Positions 43,137-57,208 of a stretch of DNA of 64,000 nt are shown here, piece by piece. Each line of letters starts with the position of its first letter. Positions within the stretch are counted from its first letter, which is position 1. Under the pieces are notes generated by a model. It did no database searches. It worked only from the letters and a program-made list of their open reading frames with translations, and had not been told where the DNA came from. The DNA is from Leptolyngbya boryana PCC 6306. GTDB lineage: Bacteria > Cyanobacteriota > Cyanobacteriia > Leptolyngbyales > Leptolyngbyaceae. A program made the translations under genes and the position numbers. The stretch lies in assembly GCF_000353285.1 (NCBI RefSeq), contig NZ_KB731324.1:5846577-5910576 (forward strand), read 5' to 3'.

Positions 43137-44549
43137 ATGGCAACCACGCTGACGACCTCTAGTTTCCCACCGATCTGCGGTTCGGAAATCTCCTATTCCT
43201 CTGATCCCGTTTTCCTTCCCACCACACATCTCCGCCTTGACTCTATCCAATCCGCCTTCGCTTGTGCCCTCCACATGCACCAGCCCACGATCCCCGCAGG
43301 CAGAAACGGCGAATTGATCAGCAATCTCCAGCACATGTTCGAGCATCCCAACGATGGAGATAATCACAATGCGGCTCCCTTCGCTTGGTGCTACAGCCGT
43401 ATGGGAGAATTTATTCCTGAACTCGTTTCTCAAGGCTGCAATCCCCGCATCATGCTCGACTATTCTGGCAATCTCCTCTGGGGATTCCAGCAAATGGGGC
43501 GTGACGACATTCTGAATCATCTTAAGCGGATGACCTGCGATCGCGAATTTCAACCCTACGTCGAATGGCTCGGCACCATGTGGAGCCATGCCGTTGTCCC
43601 TTCTACGCCTATTCCTGACCTCAAACTCCATATTCAGGCTTGGCAACATCATTTTGCATCCATCTTCGGCAACGAGGCTCTCAAGCGTGTCAGAGGCTTC
43701 TCTCCCCCAGAAATGCACCTCCCAAATCATCCCGACACACTCTTTCAATACATTAAAGCCTTAAAAGAATGTGGCTATCAATGGCTTCTTGTCCAAGAAC
43801 ATTCTGTAGAATGTCTCGATGGTTCGCCCCTACCTCATGACCAGAAATACATTCCTAATCAACTGGTCGCGCGCAATTCAAATCACGAAACAATCTCAAT
43901 TACTGCATTAATCAAAACTCAAGGTTCAGATACAAAATTAGTGGCTCAAATGCAGCCTTACTTTGAGGCAAAAACACGATCAAAACAACAACTCAATCAC
44001 ACCCAAATTCCATCTTTAGTTTCCCAAATTGCTGATGGTGAAAATGGCGGCGTAATGATGAATGAATATCCGCGTGATTTCTTTCGCATTTACCACGAAA
44101 TCCGAGATTCCGGCAATAACAATTCAGGCATTGTTGCAATCAATGGAACTGAATATTTAGAGCTACTTGAAGCCTCAGGCATTAGCCCCAACGACTATCC
44201 AAAAGTTCAAGCCGTCCAACAACACAAAATCTGGCAACGAGTTGATCATCATGCTGAAACTGTAGAGCAAGCGATCGCGAATCTCAAACAAAATGACGAT
44301 CGCTTTCACATTGATGGAGCTTCTTGGACAAATGATCTCAGCTGGGTAAAAGGCTATGAGAATGTTCTAGAACCGATGACAGAACTGAGCGCATTGTTTC
44401 ATCAAATTGATACTAGCCATCCTCATTATCAAGAAGCTTTGCTCTATAACTTGTTGCTTCAAACAAGTTGCTTTCGATATTGGGGACAAGGAGCATGGAC
44501 GGATTACGCACGTGAGATTTATCGCAGAGGTAAGTCTGTATTAAGCTAG
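43137..44549 (+). CDS. Glycoside hydrolase family 57 protein
   Basis: 470 residues. GH57 signatures include FACALHMHQPTIPAG near the N terminus (HQP motif), MWSHAVVPSTPIPDLKLHI, RGFSPPEMHLPNH (Glu of the conserved PPEM region) and WLLVQEHSVECL. Family members are alpha-amylases, 4-alpha-glucanotransferases or branching enzymes; specificity is not determined. The divergent position next to glgA points to storage-glucan processing. It ends in a strong HIP1-containing terminator. Confidence 0.86.
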   Translation: MATTLTTSSFPPICGSEISYSSDPVFLPTTHLRLDSIQSAFACALHMHQPTIPAGRNGELISNLQHMFEHPNDGDNHNAAPFAWCYSRMGEFIPELVSQGCNPRIMLDYSGNLLWGFQQMGRDDILNHLKRMTCDREFQPYVEWLGTMWSHAVVPSTPIPDLKLHIQAWQHHFASIFGNEALKRVRGFSPPEMHLPNHPDTLFQYIKALKECGYQWLLVQEHSVECLDGSPLPHDQKYIPNQLVARNSNHETISITALIKTQGSDTKLVAQMQPYFEAKTRSKQQLNHTQIPSLVSQIADGENGGVMMNEYPRDFFRIYHEIRDSGNNNSGIVAINGTEYLELLEASGISPNDYPKVQAVQQHKIWQRVDHHAETVEQAIANLKQNDDRFHIDGASWTNDLSWVKGYENVLEPMTELSALFHQIDTSHPHYQEALLYNLLLQTSCFRYWGQGAWTDYAREIYRRGKSVLS

Positions 44550-44550
44550 C

Positions 44551-44582
44551 AAAAAGCGATCGCACTTCTGCGATCGCTTTTC
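44551..44582. terminator. Terminator built on a HIP1 palindrome
   Basis: AAAAAGCGATCGCA-CTTC-TGCGATCGCTTTTT: a 14-bp perfect stem with a 4-nt loop, A- and T-tracts on both sides, between convergent GH57 and SSB-like genes. The T run extends to 44582. Confidence 0.9.
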
Positions 44583-44599
44583 ATTTCAAACTACTTTTT

Positions 44600-44983
44600 C
44601 TAAGCCGGAACTGCAACAGGTTCTTCTACATCTTCCATCTCTTCTTCTTTTACTTGATCGAGATGTATATCAATGACTGTCATCTGCAAGCCTGCTCTTG
44701 GCACGTTTCCATTGCTTGAAATGAATGGATTTGGCTCAACTGCCCCAGTACAAATAATCAACGACCCTTTCTTCAAATATGGCAATACTCGCCAAGCTGT
44801 CGATTTCTCCCAAATGCTCAAAGACACTGTAAAAGATTCTTCCCGATTGCGAGACTTCCGAACATAGATTGTTGCTTCTGCAACTTTCGCTTCTCTACCA
44901 TCTTTAAGCGTTACTGTTTTCACGGTTGCATCAGCCGCTAAATTGCCGCTAACAATCCATTGATTGAGTCCAGCACTCGACAT
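44600..44983 (-). CDS. SSB-like single-stranded DNA-binding protein
   Basis: 127 residues with an OB-fold SSB signature: LNQWIVSGNLAADATVKTVT, AKVAEATIYVRKSRNREESF, and WEKSTAWRVLPYLKKGSLII then CTGAVEPNPFI. The acidic tail (EEEMEDVEEPVAVPA) is the kind that recruits partners, though the canonical DDDIPF-type ending is absent. Cyanobacteria have a main SSB and accessory copies; this looks like an accessory or variant copy. It is minus strand, directly downstream of the 5S rRNA. Confidence 0.82.
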   Translation of the reverse strand: MSSAGLNQWIVSGNLAADATVKTVTLKDGREAKVAEATIYVRKSRNREESFTVSLSIWEKSTAWRVLPYLKKGSLIICTGAVEPNPFISSNGNVPRAGLQMTVIDIHLDQVKEEEMEDVEEPVAVPA

Positions 44984-45082
44984 GAAAAATCTCCAGCTTT
45001 AAATCGTGTTTAGCAAATAAACTTTGTAGAACCATAGTGCCCGTCTTCTCTCAAAATTTTGCTATCCAGCGGATTTAAAGTT

Positions 45083-45119
45083 AAAAACGCGCTCTAAGAA
45101 AAATCTTAAAGCACGTTTT
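45083..45119 (-). terminator. Terminator of the rRNA operon
   Basis: On the minus strand AAAACGTGCTTTAAGA pairs with TCTTAGAGCGCGTTTT (wobbles allowed), followed by T. It lies 13 bp downstream of the mature 5S 3' end. Confidence 0.75.
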
Positions 45120-45131
45120 CTTTCTAATGAT

Positions 45132-45250
45132 ACCCTGGCGGTTAGCTATTTTGACAGGAGGCTACCCTCCAACTATCGTCGCCGCAAATGCGTTTCACCA
45201 CTCAGTTCGGGATGGATGAGTGTGGGTCCACATCGCCATCACCACCAGGA
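45132..45250 (-). rRNA. rrf: 5S ribosomal RNA
   Basis: About 119 nt. On the minus strand it begins TCCTGGTGGTGATGGCGATG and ends with CGCCAGGG, the closing helix. The internal CCGAACTGAGTGGTGAAAC is the conserved loop region. End positions are approximate to a few bases. Confidence 0.95.
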
Positions 45251-45364
45251 AACTCGTTGAGTCTGGCTCAAATTCACCAGAACCCAGAAGGCTGCATAGT
45301 TTTTGATGTCAGTTTTGAATGTAGAAATCTCAAACACCAAGGCTTAGATTCAATCTGATTCAAG

Positions 45365-48246
<2,882 letters not shown>

Positions 48247-48446
48247 CACTAATTATTTCAATCAGTTTTAGTCCTTTACATTGGTGTCTGTGTATCTCTA
48301 CCTGACATCATTACTATGCAGTTTTCTTGGTTCTTGTACTGGACATAATCCAGCAGGCTCTCTACATCTCGCAGATGAGTTGCTGTCGCATATCCTCAAT
48401 CGCTCAATTCAACAAAAAATTCAACAGAGTGATTCAATCAATCGGT

Positions 48447-48522
48447 TGGTGGAGGTTAGCGGACTCGAACCGCTGACATCCTGCTTGCAAAGCAGGCGCT
48501 CTACCAACTGAGCTAAACCCCC
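48447..48522 (-). tRNA. tRNA-Ala (UGC)
   Basis: 76 nt in the 16S-23S spacer. GGGGGTTTAGCTCAGTTGGT starts it, the anticodon arm reads CTGCTTTGCAAGCAG (anticodon TGC), GGTTCGAGTCC is the T arm, and the 3' CCA is encoded. It lies 14 bp downstream of tRNA-Ile in transcription order. Confidence 0.96.
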
Positions 48523-48536
48523 TTGTCTTAATGGAG

Positions 48537-48610
<74 letters not shown>

Positions 48611-48724
48611 CCATCCCTGAACCGGGATAGTTTAGAAGCACATCGAAATTTATGGAAAGCTTCGAACGACCTAGTTGACCTTTCTCATCCTAGCTTTAGC
48701 TAAGTGAGAGGGTAGGTCTCCTTT

Positions 48725-50213
<1,489 letters not shown>

Positions 50214-50524
50214 AATAGAGTAAGCTTGTAGCTCAATTCAGTAATTTATCCGGTTACCTTTCCGGTTCCTAACTCGTTAGGAACATTTTCTTGACGAAGG
50301 CTTTCCTTTCTCTGGCTTCTAAACTATTCTGTTTTATAGGTTCAGTTTCTCGCAGATGAAGCTGAGTCCGCTTTCGCTCGCTCTTCCCTCACCCGCGCTT
50401 TGATAATATAGCGGGATAACCTACAGGGTGTCAACTCCTTTTTTCAATTCGTTCTCAACTGCCCGCAGAATGAGGTTTTGGGCGACAATAGGCAAGTGAT
50501 TTTTGTCGCTGAGGGCTAGGGAAC
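50214..50524 (-). other. rRNA operon leader region
   Basis: About 310 bp between the 16S 5' end and glyQ. It contains the rrn leader and the promoter at 50405-50434. The part nearest 16S should include box A/processing stems, which I cannot delineate confidently. Confidence 0.6.
50405..50434 (-). promoter_or_regulatory. rRNA operon promoter (sigma70-type)
   Basis: Minus strand: TTGACA (rc of 50429-50434), an 18-bp spacer, then TATATT (rc of 50405-50410). Both boxes are close to consensus, about 190 bp upstream of the mature 16S 5' end, which is typical of rrn promoters. Confidence 0.8.
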
Positions 50525-51412
50525 GTGAATTTTCAGTCTGTGATTTCGACGCTCAATCAGTTTTGGGCGGAGCGGGGATGTTTGGTGGTGCAACCTTACG
50601 ATACGGAGAAGGGGGCAGGTACGAAGAGTCCGCATACGTTTTTGAGAGCGATCGGGCCTGAGCCTTGGGCGGTTGCCTATGTGGAACCTTGTCGTCGTCC
50701 GGGAGATGGGCGGTATGGGGAGAATCCGAATCGGGTGCAACATTATTATCAGTATCAAGTGCTGATTAAGCCATCGCCTGACAATATTCAAGAGATTTAT
50801 TTAGAGTCGCTGAAGGCGTTGGGGATTTCGCCGGAGGATCACGATATTCGGTTTGTGGAGGATAACTGGGAGGATGCGGCGGTTGGCGCTTGGGGAGTCG
50901 GTTGGGAAGTTTGGTTGGATGGTATGGAGGTGACGCAGTTCACTTATTTCCAACAGTGTGGAGGATTGGATTGCCGTCCGGTTTCGATCGAGATTACATA
51001 TGGTCTGGAACGACTGACGATGTATCTACAAGGGGTGAACTCGATTTTCGATATTCAATGGAATGATGAGATCACTTATGGTGATGTGCATCTGCAAGGG
51101 GAAATTGAGTGTTCGACTTATAATTTTGAGGCATCGAATCCGGAACTCTTGTTTACGCTGTTTAAGTTGTTTGAGCAGGAGGCGGAGCAGTTGATGCAGC
51201 GTGGGTTGGTGTTGCCTGCTTACGATCAGGTGCTAAAGTGCTCGCACACGTTTAATTTGCTGGATGCGCGTGGGGTGATTTCGGTGACGGAACGGGCGCG
51301 ATATATTGGGCGCGTGCGGAATTTGGCGCGGCAGGTGGCGCAGCTTTATTTGAAACAGCGGGAGAAGTTAGGGTTTCCGCTGTTGAAAAGGGAGAAGGTT
51401 GAGGCGGTTTAA
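50525..51412 (+). CDS. glyQ: Glycine--tRNA ligase alpha subunit
   Basis: 295 residues from GTG 50525 ([20 protein letters not shown] with GTG read as Met). Class II motifs are visible: [40 protein letters not shown] and the late [20 protein letters not shown]. It forms the alpha2beta2 glycyl-tRNA synthetase with GlyS, which is not in the window, so the subunits are encoded apart as usual in cyanobacteria. A HIP1-containing hairpin follows. Confidence 0.97.
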   Translation: MNFQSVISTLNQFWAERGCLVVQPYDTEKGAGTKSPHTFLRAIGPEPWAVAYVEPCRRPGDGRYGENPNRVQHYYQYQVLIKPSPDNIQEIYLESLKALGISPEDHDIRFVEDNWEDAAVGAWGVGWEVWLDGMEVTQFTYFQQCGGLDCRPVSIEITYGLERLTMYLQGVNSIFDIQWNDEITYGDVHLQGEIECSTYNFEASNPELLFTLFKLFEQEAEQLMQRGLVLPAYDQVLKCSHTFNLLDARGVISVTERARYIGRVRNLARQVAQLYLKQREKLGFPLLKREKVEAV

Positions 51413-51421
51413 AGGGAAAAA

Positions 51422-51462
51422 GATAGAGCGATCGCACTCTACAAATCTGCGATCGCTCTATC
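51422..51462. terminator. HIP1-armed hairpin after glyQ
   Basis: GATAGAGCGATCGCA (51422-51436) and TGCGATCGCTCTATC (51448-51462) are perfectly complementary over 15 bp around an 11-nt loop. No T-tract follows, so it may be a transcript-end protector or weak terminator. Confidence 0.65.
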
Positions 51463-51939
51463 ACTGACTGCAGATTCAGTGTCGCGGATAAGGTGGGCAA
51501 TAGGGCAATAGAAAAGAACTATGTGCAACAAGAGCTTCTGAATCCGGAGTAATTCAAACTATGTCGTCTACATCAAGTCTTAAATTTGCGATGTCTACAA
51601 TATCTGGCATCACTTGATCTTTTGCATGCCTAAAAAGATTGGGTAATGCGTCAGGATAAGGTGGGATAGATTGCGATATCATGCCACGTCCAAGTCCAAG
51701 TGGACAGTCCTGCTCGCTGTGAGACGGTGGATCGAAACCGACGATGCTGCTAAATCCAATTGAAATCGCTCCCAACTAACGAGTCGTCACCTTTGTCTGT
51801 TTCCAAACCTTGCAAAACTTACTCTGCTGTCGATGCGAGCGTTCAGTCTGTTGTCGAACATTTCCATTCGTGCATTCTGATCGTTGTGCTTTGTCTTTGC
51901 TGATGTGATGCTATTCAGGTGGCAAAGTCCGCTCATATC
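51463..51939. other. Non-coding or decayed region before the methyltransferase relic
   Basis: About 480 bp with no convincing gene. A 73-codon minus-strand frame (51554-51775) has no recognisable motifs. A short minus-strand frame (51936 down to about 51790: NARMEMFDNRLNARIDSR) is coil-like but unassigned. Because the adjacent segment is a decayed methyltransferase, remnants of a partner restriction gene could hide here, but I cannot demonstrate it. Confidence 0.4.
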
Positions 51940-52420
51940 CGCTCCGAATTGTTGCATTTAGTAGCTTATGTGAAGCAACATAGCCCGCTTTCTCAACGCT
52001 CGTAATGATTGAAAGCAACGCATGAAGATGTTTTTCGCCGCATTCCAGAGACATTTTCAGTCAGGAAAAAGAGCCGTTGCTTATCTTTCAGAATCCGAAC
52101 ATACTCTAGAAAAAGCTGACTTCTTGCATCCTCGATTCCTGTCTATGTTCCGGCTTCACTCCAGCTTTGACAAAGAGGTTCTTCAAATAATTCCAACACA
52201 CTCAGGAATATCATCGGAAGGAATGCTGCTGATATCACGCCTATCTAGAACGGTTTCAGGATAATTTTTTTTCGTAAGTTTCCCAAATACTCTTATCGAA
52301 CTCATTTGCCCAAATCGTCTGAAATCCAGGTTGGTTAAATCCTAAATCTAAGTCCCCACAACCTGGAAATAGAGAACCGATCGTGCTTGATAGGTGCAGC
52401 CCATCGTTCGGTCTAACCAA
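51940..52420 (-). pseudogene. DNA (cytosine-5) methyltransferase relic, multiply frameshifted
   Basis: Reading the minus strand and shifting frame where needed gives an ordered series of C5-methyltransferase motifs. Motif I is [20 protein letters not shown] (from about 52372), with [19 protein letters not shown] after it if one base of an eight-A run at 52265-52272 is removed; TVLDRRDISSIPSDDIPE follows. Motif IV is eroded to LCQSWSEAG (normally GPPCQ, near 52176-52150). Then come [20 protein letters not shown] and motif VI TENVSGM (52061-52041), then EKAGYVASHKLLNA. At least three frameshifts or stops separate these, and the target-recognition domain and motifs IX-X are missing. An extinct modification enzyme, probably once part of a restriction-modification system or phage defence. 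Confidence 0.85.
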
Positions 52421-52612
52421 AATAGACCTTACGCAAGCTCAGAATAATAGTTTAAAGGGGCAGGACTAGATTCGCTGCTTGATCAGCGCAAATCCGAAAA
52501 CTTTTTGAGTATAGGGAGGGATGCGTCACACCAATCCATTAGAATGATCAATCTGTGGAAAACTTGGAAAAGTTTTTCATGCACTACTCACTCTGCCTCT
52601 CGCACTCGTGTT

Positions 52613-54193
52613 ATGCCCAAGGTTCTTGTTTCCGATCCAATCGATCAAGTTGGGATCGATATTTTGTCCCAAGTCGCTCAAGTAGATGTCAAAACTGATC
52701 TGAGTAAAGAGCAACTTGTCGAAGTGATTCCAGAATATGATGCGCTGATGATTCGCTCTGGAACGCGCGTAACTGCTGAGGTCATTGAGGCAGGACGCAA
52801 TCTGAAAATTATTGGACGCGCTGGAGTTGGAGTCGATAATGTCGATGTTCCAGCCGCAACTCGCAAAGGAATTATTGTTGTCAACTCGCCCGAAGGTAAT
52901 ACGATCGCGGCAGCTGAACATACCCTAGCAATGATGCTATCGTTGTCTCGCTATATTCCCGAAGCGAATGCCAAGTTGAAACAAGGCAAATGGGATCGCA
53001 AAAGCTATACCGGGAACGAAGTTTATAACAAAACGTTAGGAGTCGTGGGGCTCGGTAAGATTGGCGCCCATGTCGCAACTGTGGCACGCGCAATGGGCAT
53101 GAAGTTGCTGGCTTATGATCCATTTATTTCAGTGGAGCGTGCAGAACAACTGGGCTGTAGCTTAGTTGAACTCGATGTTTTGTTTCAATCGGCAGACTAC
53201 ATCACCCTGCACATTCCGAAAACGCCGGAAACTGCCAACCTGATTAATGCAGACTCGATCGCGAAAATGAAACCCAATGCGCGCATTATTAACTGTGCGC
53301 GAGGCGGAATTATCGATGAAACTGCGATCGCAGAAGCCCTCAAAGCTGGAAAAATTGCCGGAGCCGCGTTAGATGTATTCTCCAGCGAACCGTTAGGAGA
53401 ATCGCCTCTCACGGCTTTGGGTAAGGAAATTGTCTTAACGCCACACTTGGGAGCCTCGACTGAAGAAGCTCAGGTCAATGTCGCGATCGACGTTGCAGAA
53501 CAAATTCGGGATGTCTTACTTGGCGAACCTGCTCGATCGGCAGTCAACATTCCTGGACTGCGCCCTGACGTTTTAGAACAGTTGAAGCCCTACTTGCAGC
53601 TTGCGGAAACGCTCGGAAAGATGGTTGGGCAACTTGCCGGGGGACGTATTGAATCGCTCAATATTGGGCTGCGGGGAGATTTGGCAACCAATCAAAGCCA
53701 ACCGATCGTGATTGCTGCGTTGAAAGGATTGTTATCTCCGGCATTGCAAGAGCGGGTGAACTATGTGAATGCCAGCATTGAAGCAAAAGAGCGAGGCATT
53801 CGAGTCGTTGAAACTCGCGATGCATCGATCAAAGACTATGCAGGTTCACTGCATCTTTCCGCAAAAGGCACACTGGGAGAACACTCTGTAACCGGAGCTT
53901 TGCTCGGAGATGATGAGATTCGGATCACGAGCATCAATGATTTTCCAGTCAACGTGCCGCCGAATCGCTATATGCTGTTCACCCTGCACCGGGATATGCC
54001 GGGAATCATTGGTCGGATTGGTTCGCTGTTGGGCGAATTCAATGTCAATATCGCCAGTATGCAGGTGGGACGGAAAATTGTTCGGGGCGATGCGGTGATG
54101 GTGCTCAGCATTGATGATCCGTTGCCGGAGAACATCATGAACGAGATTAAGCAAGTCGCTGGAATCCGCGACGCTTACACGGTTACGTTGTAA
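52613..54193 (+). CDS. serA: D-3-phosphoglycerate dehydrogenase
   Basis: 526 residues from ATG 52613, which begins the conserved [18 protein letters not shown]; an earlier frame start at 52505 would add an unconserved 36 residues. NAD-binding motif [13 protein letters not shown] (about 146-158), [15 protein letters not shown], catalytic His in [12 protein letters not shown], then the allosteric substrate-binding domain and C-terminal ACT domain ([20 protein letters not shown]). The long (type I) form catalyses the first step of phosphorylated serine synthesis and is typically serine-inhibited through ACT. A hairpin follows the stop. Confidence 0.96.
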   Translation: MPKVLVSDPIDQVGIDILSQVAQVDVKTDLSKEQLVEVIPEYDALMIRSGTRVTAEVIEAGRNLKIIGRAGVGVDNVDVPAATRKGIIVVNSPEGNTIAAAEHTLAMMLSLSRYIPEANAKLKQGKWDRKSYTGNEVYNKTLGVVGLGKIGAHVATVARAMGMKLLAYDPFISVERAEQLGCSLVELDVLFQSADYITLHIPKTPETANLINADSIAKMKPNARIINCARGGIIDETAIAEALKAGKIAGAALDVFSSEPLGESPLTALGKEIVLTPHLGASTEEAQVNVAIDVAEQIRDVLLGEPARSAVNIPGLRPDVLEQLKPYLQLAETLGKMVGQLAGGRIESLNIGLRGDLATNQSQPIVIAALKGLLSPALQERVNYVNASIEAKERGIRVVETRDASIKDYAGSLHLSAKGTLGEHSVTGALLGDDEIRITSINDFPVNVPPNRYMLFTLHRDMPGIIGRIGSLLGEFNVNIASMQVGRKIVRGDAVMVLSIDDPLPENIMNEIKQVAGIRDAYTVTL

Positions 54194-54200
54194 GAACTGA

Positions 54201-54244
54201 ATTCAGGCAGGAGCCAGGAGATCACTCCTACTTCCTGCCTGAAT
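54201..54244 (+). terminator. Hairpin after serA
   Basis: ATTCAGGCAGGA (54201-54212) is perfectly complementary to TCCTGCCTGAAT (54233-54244), with an inner GGAG/CTCC pairing. It lies just after the serA stop; no T-tract follows. The remaining bases to prmA show nothing else. Confidence 0.65.
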
Positions 54245-54398
54245 CAGGAGAGTCGAGAATTTTCTGCCTCAGATGTGGGTCTTGATCCCCTCTTAGATTC
54301 AGGGGGATTGAGAAGAGCAGAGTCTAAAGTCATAAATGATTGACTCTGATCAGATCAGCCTAGATGCTTCTATTTTTATTTTGCCGTGCTGCAAATTT

Positions 54399-55289
54399 AT
54401 GTCTAACAGTTGGTGGGAAATTCAAGTTCTGTGTGATGCGGCTCTCGAAGAGACGGCAATTTGGCGATTTGATAATTTTGGCTGTAAAGGGGCATCGAGT
54501 CAGAGTCAAGGCTCGTCTTGTTTGGTTTCAGCGTATTTGCCTCAGCAACAGGCACAGTTGTTAGATTTATCTGCGTTGTCTTTACTGCTCAAACAAGATG
54601 CACTTTGCATGAATTTGCCTGCACCGATCGTGCAATGGCAAATCATTGATGAAGAAGATTGGTCAAGTAGTTGGAAGAGTTACTGGAAGCCGCAGGAACT
54701 AGGCGATCGCTTTTTGATTAATCCCGCTTGGCTGCCTGTGCCCGAAAAGACCGACCGCATTGTCATGCAGCTTGAACCAGGCGTTGCATTCGGAACGGGT
54801 GATCATGCGACGACTCAACTGTGTTTAGAAGCTTTAGAGATGCGATTGAGTGTAGATCCGCAAACCGTGACGATCGCAGATATTGGGTGTGGATCTGGCA
54901 TTCTCTCAGTGGGCGCACTGCTCTTAGGAGCTAAAAAAGCTTATGCTGTCGATACTGATCCGCTAGCCGTCAAAGCAACCCATGAAAATGTAGAACTGAA
55001 TCACCTTGATCCGGCGCGATTAGTCGTGGATCAAGGTAGTGTCACGCGACTTCAAGAGATGATCGAAGAACCAGTCGATGGGTTAGTTTGCAACATTTTG
55101 GCAGAAGTCATCATTGATCTGATTCCACAATGGACACCTTTGATTAAGCCTTCTTCATGGGGAATTTTGAGCGGGATTTTGTTGGAGCAAGCAAAACCTG
55201 TTGCAGATACGTTAGAGGCAAATGGGTGGATTGTCGCAGCTTTATGGAAGCGTGGCGATTGGTGCTGTTTAAATGTTCGTCGATCGTAG
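54399..55289 (+). CDS. prmA: Ribosomal protein L11 methyltransferase
   Basis: 296 residues from ATG 54399 ([11 protein letters not shown]); a start at 54336 would add 21 residues without PrmA features. The characteristic [20 protein letters not shown] precedes the SAM site [20 protein letters not shown], then [15 protein letters not shown] and [12 protein letters not shown]. It trimethylates ribosomal protein L11. Its last 17 bases overlap the downstream HD-domain gene. Confidence 0.94.
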   Translation: MSNSWWEIQVLCDAALEETAIWRFDNFGCKGASSQSQGSSCLVSAYLPQQQAQLLDLSALSLLLKQDALCMNLPAPIVQWQIIDEEDWSSSWKSYWKPQELGDRFLINPAWLPVPEKTDRIVMQLEPGVAFGTGDHATTQLCLEALEMRLSVDPQTVTIADIGCGSGILSVGALLLGAKKAYAVDTDPLAVKATHENVELNHLDPARLVVDQGSVTRLQEMIEEPVDGLVCNILAEVIIDLIPQWTPLIKPSSWGILSGILLEQAKPVADTLEANGWIVAALWKRGDWCCLNVRRS

Positions 55290-55857
55290 AAATTGGTTGC
55301 GCAAACGCTGGCGTTTTTCAGACCCACTATTTTGGCAGTTGATTGCAGCGTATTCGAGCCAAGATCGTTACTATCACACGGTTGAGCATCTCTATCACGT
55401 TCTCTCAATGCTAGAGCAGTTAGGCGGAGAGTCGATTGCGCTGAATCTTGCGGCATGGTTTCATGATGCCGTGTATGACACTCATGCTCAGGATAATGAG
55501 GAGAACAGCGCTGAGCTTGCAGCAGCTTTATTTCCTGAATTTGAGCAGATCCATCAAGTTCGCAATTTGATTCTTTGTACGAAAACCCATCAAGCATTTG
55601 ATGCAGAAAGTCAGATTCTCTTAGATGCAGATTTAGCAATTCTCAGCACTGAGCCAGAACACTATCAGAGCTATGCTGCTGCAATTCGGAAAGAGTATTT
55701 TTGGGTAACAGACGAGGATTATCGAATTGGGCGATCGCGAGTGTTAGAAAGTTTTTTGCACCGCGATCGCATTTATTCCACACCCACGATGCAGGCAAGA
55801 GAAGCGATCGCACGCCGCAATCTTGATGCAGAATTGCAACGATTAGCTCATCTTTAA
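55273..55857 (+). CDS. HD-domain protein, predicted metal-dependent phosphohydrolase
   Basis: 194 residues. HD-superfamily metal ligands: His in [16 protein letters not shown], the HD pair in [20 protein letters not shown], and a downstream Asp ([10 protein letters not shown]). This is the small cyanobacterial/bacterial 'predicted metal-dependent HD superfamily' type, substrate unknown. It begins 17 bp inside prmA, so translation is likely coupled. An inverted repeat follows its stop. Confidence 0.82.
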   Translation: MFVDRRNWLRKRWRFSDPLFWQLIAAYSSQDRYYHTVEHLYHVLSMLEQLGGESIALNLAAWFHDAVYDTHAQDNEENSAELAAALFPEFEQIHQVRNLILCTKTHQAFDAESQILLDADLAILSTEPEHYQSYAAAIRKEYFWVTDEDYRIGRSRVLESFLHRDRIYSTPTMQAREAIARRNLDAELQRLAHL

Positions 55858-55877
55858 GTTGCAAATGGATATCAGGC

Positions 55878-55955
55878 TTCGGCTTCGCTCAACTCACAAC
55901 TTCTCTTTAACCTCGTTACGAGCTTTCTCGATTCAAAAGGTTGAGCAAAGCCGAA
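55878..55955. repeat. Inverted repeat between convergent genes
   Basis: TTCGGCTTCGCTCAAC (55878-55893) matches the reverse complement of GTTGAGCAAAGCCGAA (55940-55955) at 15 of 16 positions, with a 46-nt spacer. It lies between the HD gene and the RodZ-like gene, which converge. Dispersed palindromes containing GAGC..AGCCGAA are common in cyanobacteria; a terminator role is possible. Confidence 0.7.
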
Positions 55956-55968
55956 ATGCAGTGAGCTA

Positions 55969-56784
55969 TTACAATCTCTCAGGTGCAGCAACTTGCATAT
56001 TGGCACTCATTTTTGCAGTCGGTTGAGAGTCAGACTGAGCAGGCGTAACTTGAGGCGCATTTAACTCTGCTCCCGGCCGTGCAGGTTGCGAAGAATGCTG
56101 CGATAACCAAACCATTCCACCACTCAGCACAGCAGCATAGCCTAAATATAAATGCACTGGACTGAGCGCCATTCCACCCAGCGAAATCGACTTCTGCTGC
56201 TTTGGCTGATACCAAGATGGCAACACAGCTTTCACTGGGTCAACAGCAGGCAGCAAATCGAGCAACACCGTACTCTCAACATTCAAGGCTTTCGCAATGC
56301 GTTGAATAAACCCTCTGAGATAGACATCTTCAGGCAAATGGGTGCCCTGTCCAGCCTCGATCGCAGTTAATTGATGAACTGGAACGAGCGTTTTGCTGTG
56401 CAGTTCCGCGATCGACATCGATCGCGCCTCACGGGCGGCTCGAATCTGTGCGCCTAAGCGTGCCAAACACTCCTGCCGATGAGATTCAGAAATATCAGCA
56501 GTAACCTTTTTACGAGGAGATTCCACCTTTTTCGGTTCTGGCTTCGGTGTGGAAGCTTCTTGCAACTTCATTTCTCGCAGTGCCAATCGAATTGCTTCGC
56601 GTGCCACTGATTTGAGACAAACTTGGGCAGAAGTTCCTTCAGAGACACCTGCTTCTAAACGCTCAACGGCTCGACGGTAGATTTCACTCCGGTATAGCTC
56701 AGCTTCTATCTGGGAAAGCAGGGTGTGATGGTCATCTAGCTCCACGCCTGCCATACTGATCCGCATCGAATCTTGCGCTAACAT
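55969..56784 (-). CDS. RodZ-like helix-turn-helix membrane protein
   Basis: 271 residues. A central Cro/RodZ-type HTH (about 113-165: LGAQIRAAREARSMSIAELH, LVPVHQLTAIEAGQGTHLPE then YLRGFIQRIAKALNVE) is followed by one hydrophobic helix (ALSPVHLYLGYAAVLSGGMV), then a Pro/Ser/Gln-rich tail. The HTH-then-TM arrangement with DVYLRGFI is typical of RodZ, which links MreB to the envelope. A 100-residue N-terminal extension (helical, ending in a Lys/Glu/Pro linker) and a short C-terminal tail make it atypical. No mre genes are in the window, so I give no symbol. Confidence 0.75.
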   Translation of the reverse strand: MLAQDSMRISMAGVELDDHHTLLSQIEAELYRSEIYRRAVERLEAGVSEGTSAQVCLKSVAREAIRLALREMKLQEASTPKPEPKKVESPRKKVTADISESHRQECLARLGAQIRAAREARSMSIAELHSKTLVPVHQLTAIEAGQGTHLPEDVYLRGFIQRIAKALNVESTVLLDLLPAVDPVKAVLPSWYQPKQQKSISLGGMALSPVHLYLGYAAVLSGGMVWLSQHSSQPARPGAELNAPQVTPAQSDSQPTAKMSANMQVAAPERL

Positions 56785-56929
56785 TTCCTGTCCTCACCAA
56801 AATCAAGAATTGCGATCGACCCCGTATAAGACGCTAGTGCAATGTTGCCAATGCAACATAAAAAACCTCTTGTGTCGATTTCTTCTTTCTTCCGGCTCAG
56901 AACTCGAAATCTGGAAGTTTTGTCAGAGA

Positions 56930-57208
56930 TTATGCCAGTTTATTGGCAGTTTTCGCCCAGTCAATATCCTTCTGAGTGATTCCACCAGCATCGTGTGTGG
57001 TTAGGTCAACGGTGACGCGATTATACACGTTGAACCATTCGGGATGATGTCCGTTCGCTTCGGAGACGAGTGCCAAGCTTGACATAAATCCAAATGCTTC
57101 GACAAAGGAAGCAAATTTGAATTCACGGTGTAATTTGCCCTGCTCGATCGTCCAACCGTCCAGGTTTTTTAATTCGGCTTCGAGATCTTGTAAAGAAAGT
57201 GGAGTCAT
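56930..57208 (-). CDS. 4a-hydroxytetrahydrobiopterin dehydratase (PCD/DCoH)
   Basis: 92 residues: LNNLDGW-type start (AELKNLDGWTIEQGKLHREF), then EANGHHPEWFNVYNRVTVDL and TTHDAGGITQKDIDWAKT. The HHPEW...N...V..L.TH signature is that of pterin-4a-carbinolamine dehydratase, which recycles 4a-hydroxytetrahydropterins. Family members in bacteria may also have roles outside aromatic hydroxylation. It overlaps the MBL-fold gene by ATGA, so translation is coupled. Last gene of the long minus-strand array. Confidence 0.92.
   Translation of the reverse strand: MTPLSLQDLEAELKNLDGWTIEQGKLHREFKFASFVEAFGFMSSLALVSEANGHHPEWFNVYNRVTVDLTTHDAGGITQKDIDWAKTANKLA

Noticed and set aside
51554..51775. 73-codon minus-strand ORF as a restriction endonuclease partner of the methyltransferase relic
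   Set aside because: No motif supports it and other frames across the same bases are equally open; position alone is not evidence.
52022..52264. 80-codon plus-strand ORF
   Set aside because: It is the antisense shadow of the cytosine methyltransferase relic; the minus strand has the conserved motifs, the plus-strand peptide has none.
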